Source of the DNA: Hemerocallis citrina
Lineage: Eukaryota; Streptophyta; Magnoliopsida; Asparagales; Asphodelaceae
Direction of reading: 5' to 3'
Length of the DNA stretch: 64,000 nucleotides
Assembly: GCA_017893485.1 (NCBI GenBank)
Contig: CM030358.1
Span: forward strand, 145,590,393 to 145,654,392
How positions within the stretch are numbered: the first letter of the stretch is position 1; each line of letters begins with the position of its first letter. Under the pieces are notes generated by a model. It did no database searches. It saw only the letters and a program-made list of their open reading frames with translations, and was not told the origin of the DNA. Both the position numbers and the translations under genes were made by a program. Below, piece after piece: positions 1-11,406 of this stretch.

Positions 1-918
1 CTTGTTGAGGTGTTCTTTTTATATAAAAATAACCTCTTATAAGAACCTCTTATAAGATGTTTCTGTTCTTTTTTCACCTCTTACAAGAGCCTATATTACC
101 CCAAAGTCTATATTACCCCAAAGTATAAAAATAGTGAGATGAAGGACAAGAAAAGATAAGTTCAAATTACTAATATATAAACTAGTTTAATGGCAACTTA
201 AATTCACAAATCAGTGTAAATCATCAATTATAATTCCGGGCTACTATAGACTTTTAATTAGTATGAAAATTAGTATGTATAAATATAAATAATAATAATT
301 TGTTTCAAAGAAGTTGGATTAAAAAAATTTAAGGTCAATGGGCTAATATAAATTCTCCTTTAGCTGTAAATAAATAAAAATTAAAAAAAATTAAAAAAAA
401 CTTTAAAAAAAAAACCTGACCGGCTGCAAAATTTGAACATGGTGGCATCATAACAGGACAAATCAACTAGTCACAACTCAAGAAATGTACTTACTGGATG
501 TAAATATATATATCTTTAAATAAATCAGTGTTTCTACCGCATCCCTAACATAATTATTCGAGATTGTGAAGAATAAATTCCCACACTTTTTCTATGATAG
601 CATATTACAGTCAACTACGTATATGATTACACTTTTTCTAGGATAGCATATTCCGGGCTAGTATAGACTAATATATAAACTAGTTTAATTAGTAACAATT
701 ATAATATAGAATTTGGGGTAATATAGACTTTTTAAGTGATAGAAGTCTTATAAGAATTTGAAAGAGGCTACTAGAAGTCTTTTAGGCTTATAAGATATTT
801 TGAAAAAAATATCTTATAAGAGGTAAAAAAAGAACACTAAAAAAACTCTTGTAAGAGGGGGAGCACCTCTTACAAGAGGTAAATCTCTTATAAGAGAAGA
901 AAAAGAACACTACCTAAG
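1..918. mobile_element. DNA element with long inverted repeats, cut by window start
   Basis: Positions 1-140 and about 690-918 are imperfect inverted repeats. Both arms carry clusters of the palindrome CTCTTATAAGAG and its CTCTTACAAGAG variant next to TGTTCTTTTT, and further in a shared tract TCTATATTACCCCAAA. The middle is AT-rich with no ORF. This looks like a non-autonomous terminal-inverted-repeat transposon, but its left end is outside the window and I could not fix a target duplication, so the superfamily is open. It lies in what would be the interior of the LTR element whose primer-binding site is at 956-967. Confidence 0.5.
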
Positions 919-955
919 ACTAAATAATGCAAAAACTAGGGTTTTAAGAACCTTC

Positions 956-967
956 GCTCTGACACCA
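956..967 (-). other. Primer-binding site of a minus-strand LTR retroelement
   Basis: Read on the minus strand the site is TGGTGTCAGAGC, one base from the TGGTATCAGAGC site complementary to the 3' end of initiator tRNA-Met. It lies three bases inside the TGAT...ATCA end of the LTR at 971-2118. This makes that LTR the 5' LTR of an element running leftward out of the window. Confidence 0.7.
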
Positions 968-970
968 AAA

Positions 971-2118
971 TGATGTAAAACTTAATCATAGGTAGAGAAT
1001 TTCAAGAATTTTAAAGGATTAATTTTACCAACATGTAATGCGGATCAAAATTCAAACAGTTAATCGATTCAATGGATTTTCAATAATTGAATTAAGTTTA
1101 ACAATCCCAATTAAAAAGTTCAATCCTATCAATCAACAATAATACTTAACCGTTCTTAGTGTGTAAAATATTCAGCAAAGATTTGTACACTAATCGGCAA
1201 GTAGAACACACACTCAATATTTGTGGATGACAGATAAACCAGATAATATAATAGAGATGATAAAGCAGTATATAACACATATTTGAAAAAAGGAAAGAGT
1301 TTACCGGGATTGCGAACAAGGGTAGGCAGCAGCGAAGAACATAGCCAAACAACAACAGCAGAAGGGCGGCAGCAACAGCAAGGTTGCTGTCGATGGCGAC
1401 AACTGGAAGCTGACGGGACTGGAGGTCGACGACAGAGGGGTGGTGACAGGCGGCGGGACTGGACAGCGTCACGCAGCGGTGGTCGCTAGAGGTTGATCAG
1501 CAACGAGGGGGTCGGGTCTCGGTTGCTTCAGTCTAAAAGGAAGAGGAGCAGTGGTGGGGTGGTAGCAGTGGCAGGAGGGTGCTGTCGAGGGTAGCTCGAC
1601 GACGGGGTTGGAAGGATAGGGTTTGGCTGTGGGGGATTAGGTTTTCGGGAGAACTGATTTGGGGATTTAGGATGATCGACTTTGATGGTAGAGGTGAGAG
1701 AGGGTAGGGTGGCGACGGGATTGCGATGGCGATGGCGATGGACAGTGGAGCTGGAGGCGTCGAAGTGGAACGGGAGGTGGGGTTAGCGTTGGGTTTTGGG
1801 GGGAAAAGAAAAAGGAGGAAGAAGAAGATAGGAGATTAGGGTTTGGTTAATATGGGGATTAGGGTTAGGGTTTGAGTACAGATTTGGGGATGTGGCGGTA
1901 GTTTTAGAGTTTATCACAAACCCTAAAATTGGATCTCAATTGTATCACACAAAAAGAAAGATGAAGAGCAGAACTCAACACAATTTTTTTATATATCAAG
2001 AATGACATAACTTCTCATTAATCTCAAGGTCTATACATAGGCTCAAAACAAATCTTGATACAAATCTCAAAATATTCTAAAATCTCAGAAATATTCTAAT
2101 GCATAAAAGAAAGATTAC
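971..2118 (-). repeat. LTR (copy 1 of three), 5' end truncated
   Basis: This copy matches the repeats at 23107-24304 and 36361-37493. Shared parts are the edge TGATGTAAA..TTAA, a stretch with CACTCAATATTTGTGGA, and the stretch around CTCAAGG..TATA.AGGCTCAAAACAAA that holds the likely TATA box on the minus strand. The GC-rich middle (1300-1850) differs strongly between copies. The LTR should begin, on the minus strand, with TGATGAGGACATC as in the other copies, but that edge is missing and homology stops near 2110, where the LTR of element A starts. I see no protein-coding gene in it. Confidence 0.7.
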
Positions 2119-5100
2119 TGTAACTCTCCGTTTTCATTTTTCCTATTTTCTATTATTGATTCCAACTGTAATCTCGATTGTAATTGTAATTCATTTCATT
2201 TGTCGTATTTTGTGTTGTTAATAAATTATCCCTCATCTCAATTGATCATTTAGAATCTTCTCCTTGTGTTCTAAATTCAGATTTAAATTTATAAAATTTT
2301 CTTGTCTTCTTGGATGTGAATTGTCCTCAATTTGACCCACTTTGTACCCAAAGCCCAATATCCACCTCCTATTGGATCTCTCACCCAAACCCAATAACCC
2401 AAATCAAACCCCCAAATTATCCTAACGGACTAATCCCTATGACTTCTCCTAATCACTCCCCCACAGCCCCCATGATCTGTAACTCCCAAAAATATCCCTA
2501 CTATTAGGCCCTCAAATCTCTCCCATTACTATATTCTAATCAATTTCTGATTTAATAATCCCGCACTGTTTAATACTTCCCCTACTCTCTCTCCCCGTCC
2601 CCTATTCTCTCTCCCTCCTCTGATTTAAACTCAAACAGAGCAAAACAAAACCAAAAACAAAACAAAACCCAAACAAACAAACTCAAACTCCCCTTCTCTT
2701 CCTCCCACTCACCCACCGTTGAACCCATTTCACATCGCCATCGACCTCCATTAACCGTCGCAACCATCTCCTTCCTCCATATCCCGTTCCCTCTCTCTCG
2801 TTTCTCTGACCGAAAACGAACAAAACCCAACTCAACCCATTGCCTCCCGTTGCCACCAGCTCCACCATCTCACCCTGCAACTCCTAACATCTCCCCCCTG
2901 AGTTCCTCCGTCCCCGTTCGTCGAGCACTCACAGTTCGCCGCTGCACCTCCCGCGATATCTCTCCCTCTCTCTGGCGCGTTTGGGGAAGAAGGCACAGGA
3001 GAGGGTGGATAAGCTGTCCGGTGTTTTGTAGGAGGGGATTTGACTTCGCTGTTTGGTGTGCGAGAAAGATCCGATTGGTGGATTCCTGTTGTTCCGCATT
3101 GTGTGCGCAGCGAATCCGAATGCCGTGTTTGCTGTTCGGGCGGATCTTGGTGTGGAGATTCGCTCTTGTTGCTGTCTTGTTGGCTTGGACTTCTTGCACG
3201 TATTTCGCACGTAGTTTTCGGAATTCGCCGGATTATTTTCTTTCGGATCTAATCGTCAAAAAGGCAAGTCATTTCTTATCGAATATTATTGTATCGTATT
3301 CGATATTTTTATTGAATTCCGCAAGTGGATCCGTATTGATTATCATAAAATGTTATTGTATTCTATCGTTGGGATGCCACGGATTTACACGAGCGAATCC
3401 AAGTGGTAATCTCAACTTCGTGCCTTCTTTTTGCCTCTAATGTATAGGAATTTTACATACACTTATGTAGTTATAGTTATTGAATATAATAATAGTAAAT
3501 TATTGTCACACTTCATATCATGACATTAAGAACACCTATTGTAGATTGTATATTAGGATTGATTGTTTGGGTGATTGTTATTGATAAATTAGTTGAATTG
3601 TAATTATTAGAATTATGGACATCATCGACCTTAATACCATGTTCACATAGGATTGGTACGCTGTGATTTATGATAATTAAACTCCAATTTATTATTCTTA
3701 ACTTTTAACCGTTTTATTCAAAATGGACATGTTGACTATTCTGGAAATTACGCCAACCTGAATCTTGTTGTGCTGTTTCGACCAAGATACTTTCATTAAA
3801 ATCAGAACCTCCCTGAAAGTGAATCGTAGCCCTATCTGTCTAGATGTCAATAGACACCAGAACTTTCGGATTTTGACTCATACTGCCCCAGTTATGACCC
3901 CTTTTTCTACAGCTGCGCTGTAATTTCAGATTCATGTACATAACAAGTTAGGCTGATGAATTAAGTGGACTAATGATCAAATATTGCCAAGATAAATTTC
4001 AGATCTGTAGATAACATGTTTAGGGTGTTAAAAATTATTTTTACTGATTTTTGTAATGACTATTTACTGCCTTTATAATTAAAATTAGTCAGCATTGACA
4101 CCCAGCCAGAAACTAAAATCTATGAAGATTATTGTATTTCGCTTAGCCATCGTTGTCGGAATGTATCTTTTAAGTATGCGTTGGACCCAGGCAGGAGTCT
4201 AGTTTCTAGACCACCTGACAGATCCATATTTGCTACCCTGTAGCAATTGGAATTCTGATTTTGGTACAGCTACCTACTGCTGTCCAGAATTGGAATTCTA
4301 TATTTTATAATGTACAATTGTGTTTATAATGTTATATTTAGTGTACTTAATTGTACAGAGTATATTGCATGATCTTAAGGTTGTTTTGTCACCTTTTCTA
4401 GCGTCCCTTATTAATTGCATTATTGTATGTTAATTGAATAAAGAAAACAAATCAAAGCCGGGGTTAAGGGTCGATTAGGGTAGTTGACAATATAGTAAGT
4501 GTACTCGGATGATGGCCAGTGAATATTATTGTTATCGGCATCGTGTAAGAAATTACACATGTCCAGTGTTTTTATCGTTATCGGCATCGTGTAAGAAATT
4601 ACACATGTCCAGTATTATTATCGTTATCGTCATCATACCCCGTACATGAACTATAGAATATACCACCTTAATCTAAACGAAACTGATTGTATGCATCGAA
4701 CCTGTGGTACGGCACACATGGGATGCAGTAGTAAGTGCATTAGCTAGGATTAAAAATGAATAATAGACCTAAGGCTCTCATCACAGTATCATTGCATATT
4801 GTTATCTTTTTGAACAGTGTTATCATTACTATTGCCATTATTGATATTGTTCTTATCGTTATCGTGATAAATTATGGTTATTACATATTATACTGTTATC
4901 TCTTTGTCACTGTTCAACACTATTGACTTCATCGTTTATTGAATTCATTGCTATACCACTATTGTTATTGTTTCTCTGTTTCTCCACTTGCATGTCCACG
5001 ACTTGCTCTAAGGACTTTCTTTTTCCTCTCTTTAGATGAGCAACTCACAGGTAATTAAGGAGATTTACCTGACGAAATAGGAGAGCAGCATTGGTGAAGG

Positions 5101-5426
5101 AGATATTTTACTGCGCCGTTAAAATAAATGTTGTTTTAGTTGATGATTGTAATAAATTTGGACAAATGCTATTTCTATGTATTGTGGGCTTCGACCCGAA
5201 TATTGTTTGTTAAATTTCCAGATGTTGAGTTAATTGATGTTGGTTAATTTTATGCTTAAATTTCTAATATTGTTATTTATGTGATTATTCTTTCATTGCA
5301 TGCGTGGTTGTTTTATTACTTGTTATATTGTTGAGTTGGATCATTAACAGCCTATGGATGACGCAAGTCATTCGCTGGGCCGTGTCACGTGCTTGCATTC
5401 TGTGTTTTGGGAAGCGGTGCGTGACA
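2119..5426 (+). repeat. 5' LTR of element A
   Basis: The right edge is firm: it ends GCGTGACA ten bases before the primer-binding site. The left edge is inferred from TGTAACTCTCCG at 2119, which resembles the TGTCACGCCCCG seen as the inverted complement of the LTR end in copy B. A pyrimidine-rich tract at 2580-2960 looks like a transcribed leader, and 4535-4630 holds two copies of a 46-bp tandem unit. About 3.3 kb is within the range of long plant chromovirus LTRs. Short ORFs at 2850-3440 look like chance frames. Confidence 0.6.
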
Positions 5427-5436
5427 AGGTTTTTAG

Positions 5437-5449
5437 TGGTATAAGAGCC
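5437..5449 (+). other. Primer-binding site of element A
   Basis: TGGTATAAGAGCC lies ten bases after the LTR end. It differs by one base from the initiator tRNA-Met site, and the identical site is present inverted in copy B at 8642-8654. Confidence 0.75.
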
Positions 5450-6187
5450 AGGTCAGACTCTAACTGGTTTGGGATTGGACCCTGATTAGTTGAGTTTAAC
5501 CGGTCTGACTCAACAATATGCACAACCCGTGAATCACATATATAATTGATAACCAACTTCAAATCTGGATGCTAACTGTTTGATTCTTATTTCAGACCAT
5601 GGCTAGAAAAGGTGCTTCTACTTCTCGTGCTAGAGATGAGCAGCCCGAGGAGCCCACCACCCCAGATCTTGGAGATGTTGATAAGAGGTGGTTCTTCTTC
5701 CAGCCAGCCAGAGGAGCCCACTATGGCTCAAGTAATGCAGATGTAACGCGAGCAGAACGAACTGATGATGCAGCAGATGATGCAAATGCAACGAGAGCAC
5801 AATGACTTGATGAGGGTGGCCTTGGGAGCTGCCAATCGAGAGCCTGCTGTACCTGTGCCTGCGGTATTGCCACCAAGACCTGGAAATGTAGCGGATTTCA
5901 TGAGGCTACATCCGGATAAATTCGCAGGTACGGAAGGTCCACTGGAAGCCGAGCAATGGCTCATTAGGACAGAACAGCTGATGATCGTGGCAAGGATAGC
6001 CGACATTGACCGAGTGGATGTCATGAGCATCCAGCTCGTTGATCTCGCCCAGATCTGGTGGCGAGCTGAAGTAGAGAGGCTAGAGCGCCCCATCGCTTGG
6101 GGCATCTTCAGAGAGAGCTTTCTCACAAAGTTCTTTCCTGATGTGACGAAGAATGAAATGGAGCGACAATTTGTCACACTTGCACAG

Positions 6188-6270
6188 GTTAGACAGATAG
6201 TGTTTGTATGCAATTTTCATTGTATTTCATAAATATACCAATGTTTAACTAAGATGCTATCTTGAACCAG
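6188..6270 (+). other. Putative spliceosomal intron inside gag (element A)
   Basis: The segment begins CAG|GTTAG and ends AACCAG|GGG, 83 bp, T-rich, with TTAAC/CTAAG branch-like bases near the 3' end. Removing it joins LAQ to GSRTVDEY in phase 0, restoring the usual gag sequence around a QG-S-TVDEY motif; unspliced, the frame stops at 6230. The inverted copy B carries the same 83-bp segment at 7818-7900 with both splice borders intact. Confidence 0.7.
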
Positions 6271-6919
6271 GGGAGTCGGACCGTGGATGAATATATTGCG
6301 GAATTCACCAGACTTAGCCGTTTTGCCGCTTCCATGGTGACAAATGATTGGGATAAGGGTCATCGTTTCATACAGGGCTTGGACCTCGATATTCAGGATC
6401 GTCTGGCTGGCTTGCGGCTCCGATCCTATGCAGATATCCTGGAGGCTGCTAGAAGCCAGGAGCAGGCCAGTAGGCGGAAGCGTGCCATCCAGCGGCCCGC
6501 TCCGCATCCTGTCACTGCTAGGCTGTCTAGAGGGTCTATCAGGAGGCCAGCATCGACCTTCCCTGCCAGAGCACAGCCTTATACACCTGCCGCTCAGAGG
6601 GCGAACCCAGTCTATTCGTACTGTCACAGGAATGGACACTTGCGTGGGGACTGCAGGTTAGCCAACCGCCAGTGCCTCTTATGTGGTAGCGGTGACCACA
6701 TGGTTCGCGATTGCCCGAGGTCCGGGGCCATTGCACCGGTTGGAGGTTTCGCTCCGCAGGGAGCGCTTGTGCGTGGTCAGGGCGGACCACCACTCCCACC
6801 TCAAAGGCAGGTTTTTGGTCAAAGGAGAGCCGCTCCTCAGGGAGGCCCATCTGGAGGTCGTGGTCAGGCTTTCAACCTGACTGCAGCGGAAGCCGAGACC
6901 GCGGAGGAAGTCGTCGCAG

Positions 6920-7072
6920 GTATATTTATGTTTTGTTATTTTATTATCTGTTCCCTATTTTATTTATTCATCCTTGCATCATTCAGTGTGTAGTTTCTTT
7001 TCACATTAGCATTTCTTAATCCCTACTATCCTGACCTATTCATCTCTTCCCACATTTTTGATTCTATCATAG
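6920..7072 (+). other. Putative intron between gag and protease (element A)
   Basis: It begins GCAG|GTATAT and ends CATAG|GTATC, 153 bp, T-rich. Excision in phase 1 joins EEVVAG to IILVHSFSAHALFDSGATHS in one frame. The unrelated-by-sequence element at 31-36 kb has an intron at the same place, 13 residues before the protease DSG, and in the same phase. Confidence 0.7.
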
Positions 7073-7332
7073 GTATCATTTTAGTTCATTCTTTTTCCGC
7101 CCATGCCTTGTTTGATTCCGGAGCGACCCATTCCTTCGTCTCTTCCCGCTTTGTGGATCAAACACCAGTTGGAGTGCAGTGACATGCCAGCAGCTTGGAA
7201 CATCACCACAGGTGACGGTGTTGTCGTTTGCTCTAGGGAGTGCAAGCAGAACCCTCTAGTTATTGGAGGCACTGATTTCAAGGCAAATTTGATTGTGATC
7301 GGGAATTTAGGGTTCGATGTAATTTTCGGCAT

Positions 7333-8491
7333 GGAGCGAAACCTCCAACCGGTGCAATGGCCCCGGACGTCGGACAATCGCGAACCATGTGATCGCCGCT
7401 ACCACATAAGAGGCACTAGCGGTTGGCTAACCTGCAGTCCCCACGCAAGTGTCCATTCCTGTGACAGTGCGAACAGACTGGGTTCGCCCTCTGAGCGGCA
7501 GGTGTATAAGGCTGTGCTCTGGCAGGGAAGGTCGACGCTGGCCTCCTGATAAGCCATCCAGACGGCCTAGCAGTGACAGGATGCGGAGCGGGCCGCTGGA
7601 TGGCGCGCTTCCGTCTACTGGCCTGCTCGTGGATTCTAGCAGTCTCCAGGATATCTACATAGGATCGAAGCCGCAAGGCAGCCAGACGATCCTGAATATC
7701 GATGTCCAAGCCCTGCATGAAACAACGACCCTTATCCCAATCATTCGCCACCATGGAAGCGGCAAAATGGCTAAGTCGGGTGAATTCCGCAGCATACTCA
7801 TCCACAGTCCGACTCCCCTGGTTCAAGATAGCATCTTAATTAAACATTGGTATATTTATGAAATACAATGAAAATTGCATACAAACACTATCTGTCTAAC
7901 CTGTGCGAGTGTGACAAATTGTCGCTCCATTTCATTCTTCATCACATCAGGAAAGAACTTTGTGAGAAAGCTCTATCTGAAGATGTCCCAAGCGATGGGG
8001 TGCTCTAGCCTCTCTACTTCAGCTCACCACCAGATCTGGGCGAGATCAACGAGCTGGATGCTCATGACATCCACTCGGTCAACGTCGGCTATCCTTGCCG
8101 CGATCATCAGCTGTTCTGTCCTAATGAGCCATTGCTCGGCTTCCAGTGGACCTTCCGTACCTGCAAATTTATCCGGATGTAGCCTCGAGAAATTCGCTAC
8201 ATTTTCAGGTCTTGGTGGCAATACCGCAGGCACAGGTACAGCAGGCTCTCGATTGGCAGCTCCCAAGGCCACCCTCATCAAGTCACTGTGCTCTCGTTGC
8301 ATTTGCATCATCTGCTGCATCATCAGTTCGTTCTGCTCGCGTTGCATCTGCATTACTTCAGCCATAGTGGGCTCCTCTGGCTGGCTGGAAGAAGAAGCAC
8401 CTCTTCTCAACATCTCCAAGATCTGGGCGATGGTGGGCTCCTCGGGCTGCTCATCTCCAGCACGAGAAGTAGAAGCACCTTTTCTAGCCAT
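7333..8491 (-). pseudogene. Gag of element B
   Basis: The start at 8491 gives MARKGASTSRA and an intact leader with repeated PEEPT and QMQREQ/QMQREH segments that A has partly lost. The capsid region continues LHPDKFAGTEG and AEQWLIRTEQ to LAQIWW, then meets an in-frame TGA at 8021-8023 where A has CGA, a CpG-type C to T change. Downstream lie the 83-bp intron (7818-7900), GSRTVDEY, and the first zinc knuckle (CHRNGHLRGDC) near 7420-7460. It stops at the joint with A before protease. Confidence 0.85.
7818..7900 (-). other. Putative gag intron (element B)
   Basis: On the minus strand it runs CAG|GTTAG to CCAG|GGGAG and is 83 bp, the same length and borders as in element A despite scattered substitutions between the arms. 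Confidence 0.7.
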
Positions 8492-8641
8492 GGTCTGAAA
8501 TAAGAATCAAACAGTTAGCATCCAGATTCATAAGTTGGTTATCAATTATCTATGTGATTCACGGGTTGTGCATATTGTTGAGTCAGACCGGTTAAACTCA
8601 ACTAATCAGGGTCCAATCCCAAACCAGTTAGAGTCTAACCT

Positions 8642-8654
8642 GGCTCTTATACCA
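8642..8654 (-). other. Primer-binding site of element B
   Basis: The minus strand reads TGGTATAAGAGCC, identical to the site in element A, ten bases from the LTR end (TGTCACGCCCCG on the plus strand from 8665). Confidence 0.75.
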
Positions 8655-8664
8655 CTAAAAACTT

Positions 8665-11150
8665 TGTCACGCCCCGCTTCCCAAAACACAGAATGCAAGC
8701 ACGTGACACGGCCCAGCGAATGACTTGCGTCATCCATAGGCTGTTAATGATCCAACTCAACAATATAACAAGTAATAAAACAACCACGCATGCAATGAAA
8801 GAATAATCACATAAATAATAATATTGAAAATTTAAGCATAAAATTAACCAACATCAATTAACTCAACATCTGGAAATTTAACAAACAATATTCGGGTCGA
8901 AGCCCACAATACAAAGAAATAGCATTTGTCCAAATTTATTACAGTCATCAACTAAAACAACATTTATTTTAACGGCGCAGTAAAATATCTCCTTCACCAA
9001 TGCTGCTCTCCTATTCCGTCAGGTAAATCTCCTTGATTACCTGTGAGTTGCTCATCTAAAGAGAGGAAAAAGAAAGTCCTTAGAGCAAGTCGTGGACATG
9101 CAAGTGGAGAAACAGAGAAACAATAACAATAGTGGTATAGCAATGAATTCAATAAACGATGAAGTCAATAGTGTTGAACAGTGACAAAGAGATAACAGTA
9201 TAATATGTAATAACCATGATTTATCACGATAACGATAAGAACAATATCAATAATGGCAATAGTAATGATAACACTGTTCAAAAAGATAACAATATGCAAT
9301 GATACTGTGATGAGAGCCTTAGGTCTATTATTCATTTTTAATCCTAGCTAATGCACGTACTACTGCGTCCCATGTGTGCCGTACCACAGGTTCGATGCAT
9401 ACAATCAATTTCGTTTAGATTAAGGTGGTAGATTCTATAGTTCATGTACGGGGTATGATGACGATAACGATAATAACACTGGACATGTGTAATTTCTTAC
9501 ACGATGCCGATAACGATAAAAACACTGGACATGTGTAATTTATTACACGATGCCGATAACAATAAAAATACTGGACATGTGTAATTTCTTACACGATGCC
9601 GATAACAATAATATTCACTGGTCATCATCCGAGTACACTTACTATATTGTCAACTACCCTAATCGACCCTTAACCACGGTTTTGATTTATTTCCTTTATT
9701 CAATTAACATACAATAATGCAATTAATAAGGGACGCTAGAAAAGGTGACAAAACAACCCTAAGATCATGCAATATACTCTGAACAATTAAGTACACTAAA
9801 TATAATATTATAAACACAATTGTACATTATAAAACATAGAATCTCAATTCTGGACAGCAGTGGGTAGCTGTACCAAAATCAGAATTTCCATTGCTACAGG
9901 GCAGCAAATATGGATCTGTCAGGTGGTCTAGAAACTAGACTCCTGCCCGGTTCCAACGCATACTTAAAAGCTACATTCCGACAACGATGGCTAAGCGAAA
10001 TACAATAATCTTCATAGATTTTAGTTTCTGGCTGGGTGTCAATGCTGACTAATTTTAATTATAAAGGCAGTAAATAATCATTACAAAAATCAGGAAAAAT
10101 AATTTTTAACACCCTAAACATGTTATCTACAGATCTGGAATTTATCTTGGCCATATTTGATCATTAGTCCACTTAATTCATCAGCCTAACTTGTTATGTA
10201 CATGAATCTGAAATTACACCGCAGCTGTAGAAAAAAGGGTCATAACTGGGACAGTATGAGTCGAAATTTGAAAGTTCTGGTGTCTATTGACATCTAGACA
10301 GATAAGGCTACGATTCACTTTTAGGGAGGTTCTGATTTTAATGGAAGTATCTAGGTCGAAACAGCACAACAAGATTCAGGTTGGCGTAATTTTCAGAATA
10401 GTCAACATGTCCATTTTGAATAAAACGGTTAAAAGTTAAGAATAATAAATTGGAGTTTAATTATCATAAATCACAGCGAACCAATCATATGTGAACATGG
10501 TATTAAGGTCGATGATGTCCATAATTCTAATAATTACAATTCAACTAATTTATCAATAACAATCACCCAAACAATCAACCCTAATATACAATCTACAATA
10601 GTTGTTCTTAATGTCATGATATGAAGTGTGACAATAATTTACTATTCTTGTATTCAATAACTATAACTACATGGGTGTATGTAAAATTCCTATACATTAG
10701 AGGCAAAAAGAAGGCACGAAGTTGAGATTACCACTTGGATTCGCTCGTGTAAATCCGTGGCATCCCAACGATAGAATACAATAACATTTTATGATAATCA
10801 ATACGGATCCACTTGCGGAATTCAATAAAAATATCGAATACGATACAATAAATATTCGATAAGAAATGACTTGCCTTTTTGACAATTAGATCCGAAAGAA
10901 AATAATCCGGCGAATTCCGAAAACTACGTGCGAAATACGTGCAAGAAGTCCAAGCCAACAACACAGCAACAAGAGCGAATCTCCACACCAAGATCCGCCC
11001 GAACAGCAAACACGACCTTTGGATTTGCTGCGCACACAACGCGGAACAGCAAGAATCCACCAATCGGATCCTTCCCGCACACCAGATCCCAAGTGGAACA
11101 CCAAATAGCGAAGTCAAATCCCTTCCTACAAAACACCACACAGCTTATCC
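8665..11150 (-). repeat. Partial LTR of element B
   Basis: This is the inverted copy of 3007-5426 of element A. The inner edge TGTCACGCCCCG is well preserved and complements the CG-rich LTR end. Three copies of the 46-bp unit lie at about 9480-9610. The outer edge is a truncation, not a TG end. Confidence 0.85.
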
Positions 11151-11406
11151 TGCTGCGACTAACCTGTCGGTTTATGATCACTCCCCGTAAGTCGGGCTGG
11201 GCCGGACGGGAGGCGCTCTTCTGGGGTCCCTGATGGGGAGCCCCGTGATTGGATGCATGCGCTTCCGCGGCGGCACCCGGCGGGGGCAAGTCCCGCTGAG
11301 GTGCGGAGGTAGCAGCCTTCTTGGCCTTGGGGGCCATGAGAGTTCGGCTGTCGGGGTACCTTGATGGTCGGCTTCTGACGTAGTGTCCCCACAGACGGCG
11401 CCAACC
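11151..11406 (-). pseudogene. Tat-type Ty3/gypsy leader and gag start, truncated
   Basis: On the minus strand the LTR is followed by GGTTGGCGCCGTCTGTGGGGAC (11385-11406), the primer-binding region typical of the Tat group. About 45 bases on, a methionine at 11337 opens a basic, alanine- and proline-rich frame (MAPKAKKAATSAP...) that is cut at 11150 by the LTR of element B. Nothing more of this element is seen. Confidence 0.65.

Larger units (their letters stand above)
2119..7332 (+). mobile_element. Ty3/gypsy element A (chromovirus-like), 3' truncated
   Basis: The order is LTR, primer-binding site, gag and the start of protease, all on the plus strand. The element stops inside protease at 7332, where the inverted copy B begins. 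Reverse transcriptase, RNase H and integrase are missing. Gag-to-protease layout and the protein resemble plant Tekay/Del-type chromoviruses, but the diagnostic chromodomain region is lost, so the lineage is inferred. The joint with B sits on a few shared bases (ATGGA), suggesting end joining or template switching. Confidence 0.8.
5599..7332 (+). pseudogene. Gag and partial protease of element A, split by two introns
   Basis: The start codon opens a MARKGAST leader shared with copy B. A frame loss follows at about 5660-5760 where B keeps a longer Q/E/M-rich segment. The capsid part resumes near 5765 (LHPDKFAGTEGP, AEQWLIRTEQ) and runs to LAQ at 6187. After an 83-bp GT-AG intron it continues GSRTVDEY and ends with two zinc-knuckle-like boxes (CHRNGHLRGDC and CLLCGSGDHMVRDC, about 6620-6720). 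A second intron (6920-7072) precedes the aspartic protease start with the ALFDSGATHSFVS active-site motif near 7105-7145. Protease ends at GFDVIFGM where the inverted copy joins. Gag packages element RNA and protease would cleave the polyprotein; this copy cannot encode pol. Confidence 0.85.
3007..11150. repeat. 8.1-kb inverted repeat formed by elements A and B
   Basis: Bases 3007-6755 and 7333-11150 are inverted copies (3749 and 3818 bp) separated by a 577-bp spacer that holds the protease start of A. The arms differ by scattered substitutions and small indels, including 2 versus 3 copies of a 46-bp unit, so they are not a recent perfect duplication. The arms run from within the LTR through the primer site into gag. 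Confidence 0.9.
7333..11150 (-). mobile_element. Ty3/gypsy element B, inverted relative to A, truncated at both ends
   Basis: On the minus strand the order is LTR (11150 to 8665, with its 5' part missing), primer-binding site and gag up to the zinc knuckles, ending at 7333. It is the same family as A. The LTR is cut at 11150, where the Tat-type gag sequence begins, so about 0.9 kb of LTR is gone relative to A. Confidence 0.85.

Noticed and set aside
2850..3440. 196-codon plus-strand frame in the element A leader
   Set aside because: It lies in LTR sequence, is not kept open in the inverted copy B, and has no family resemblance.
4140..4660. CRISPR-like array from the repeated TTATCGTTATCGGCATCGTG words
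   Set aside because: This is a 46-bp LTR minisatellite in plant DNA with no unique spacers.
5728..8498. Open frames of 140-207 codons antisense to gag in both A and B
   Set aside because: They mirror the gag frame of the inverted copies. The sense strand carries capsid, zinc-knuckle and protease motifs; the antisense frames carry none.
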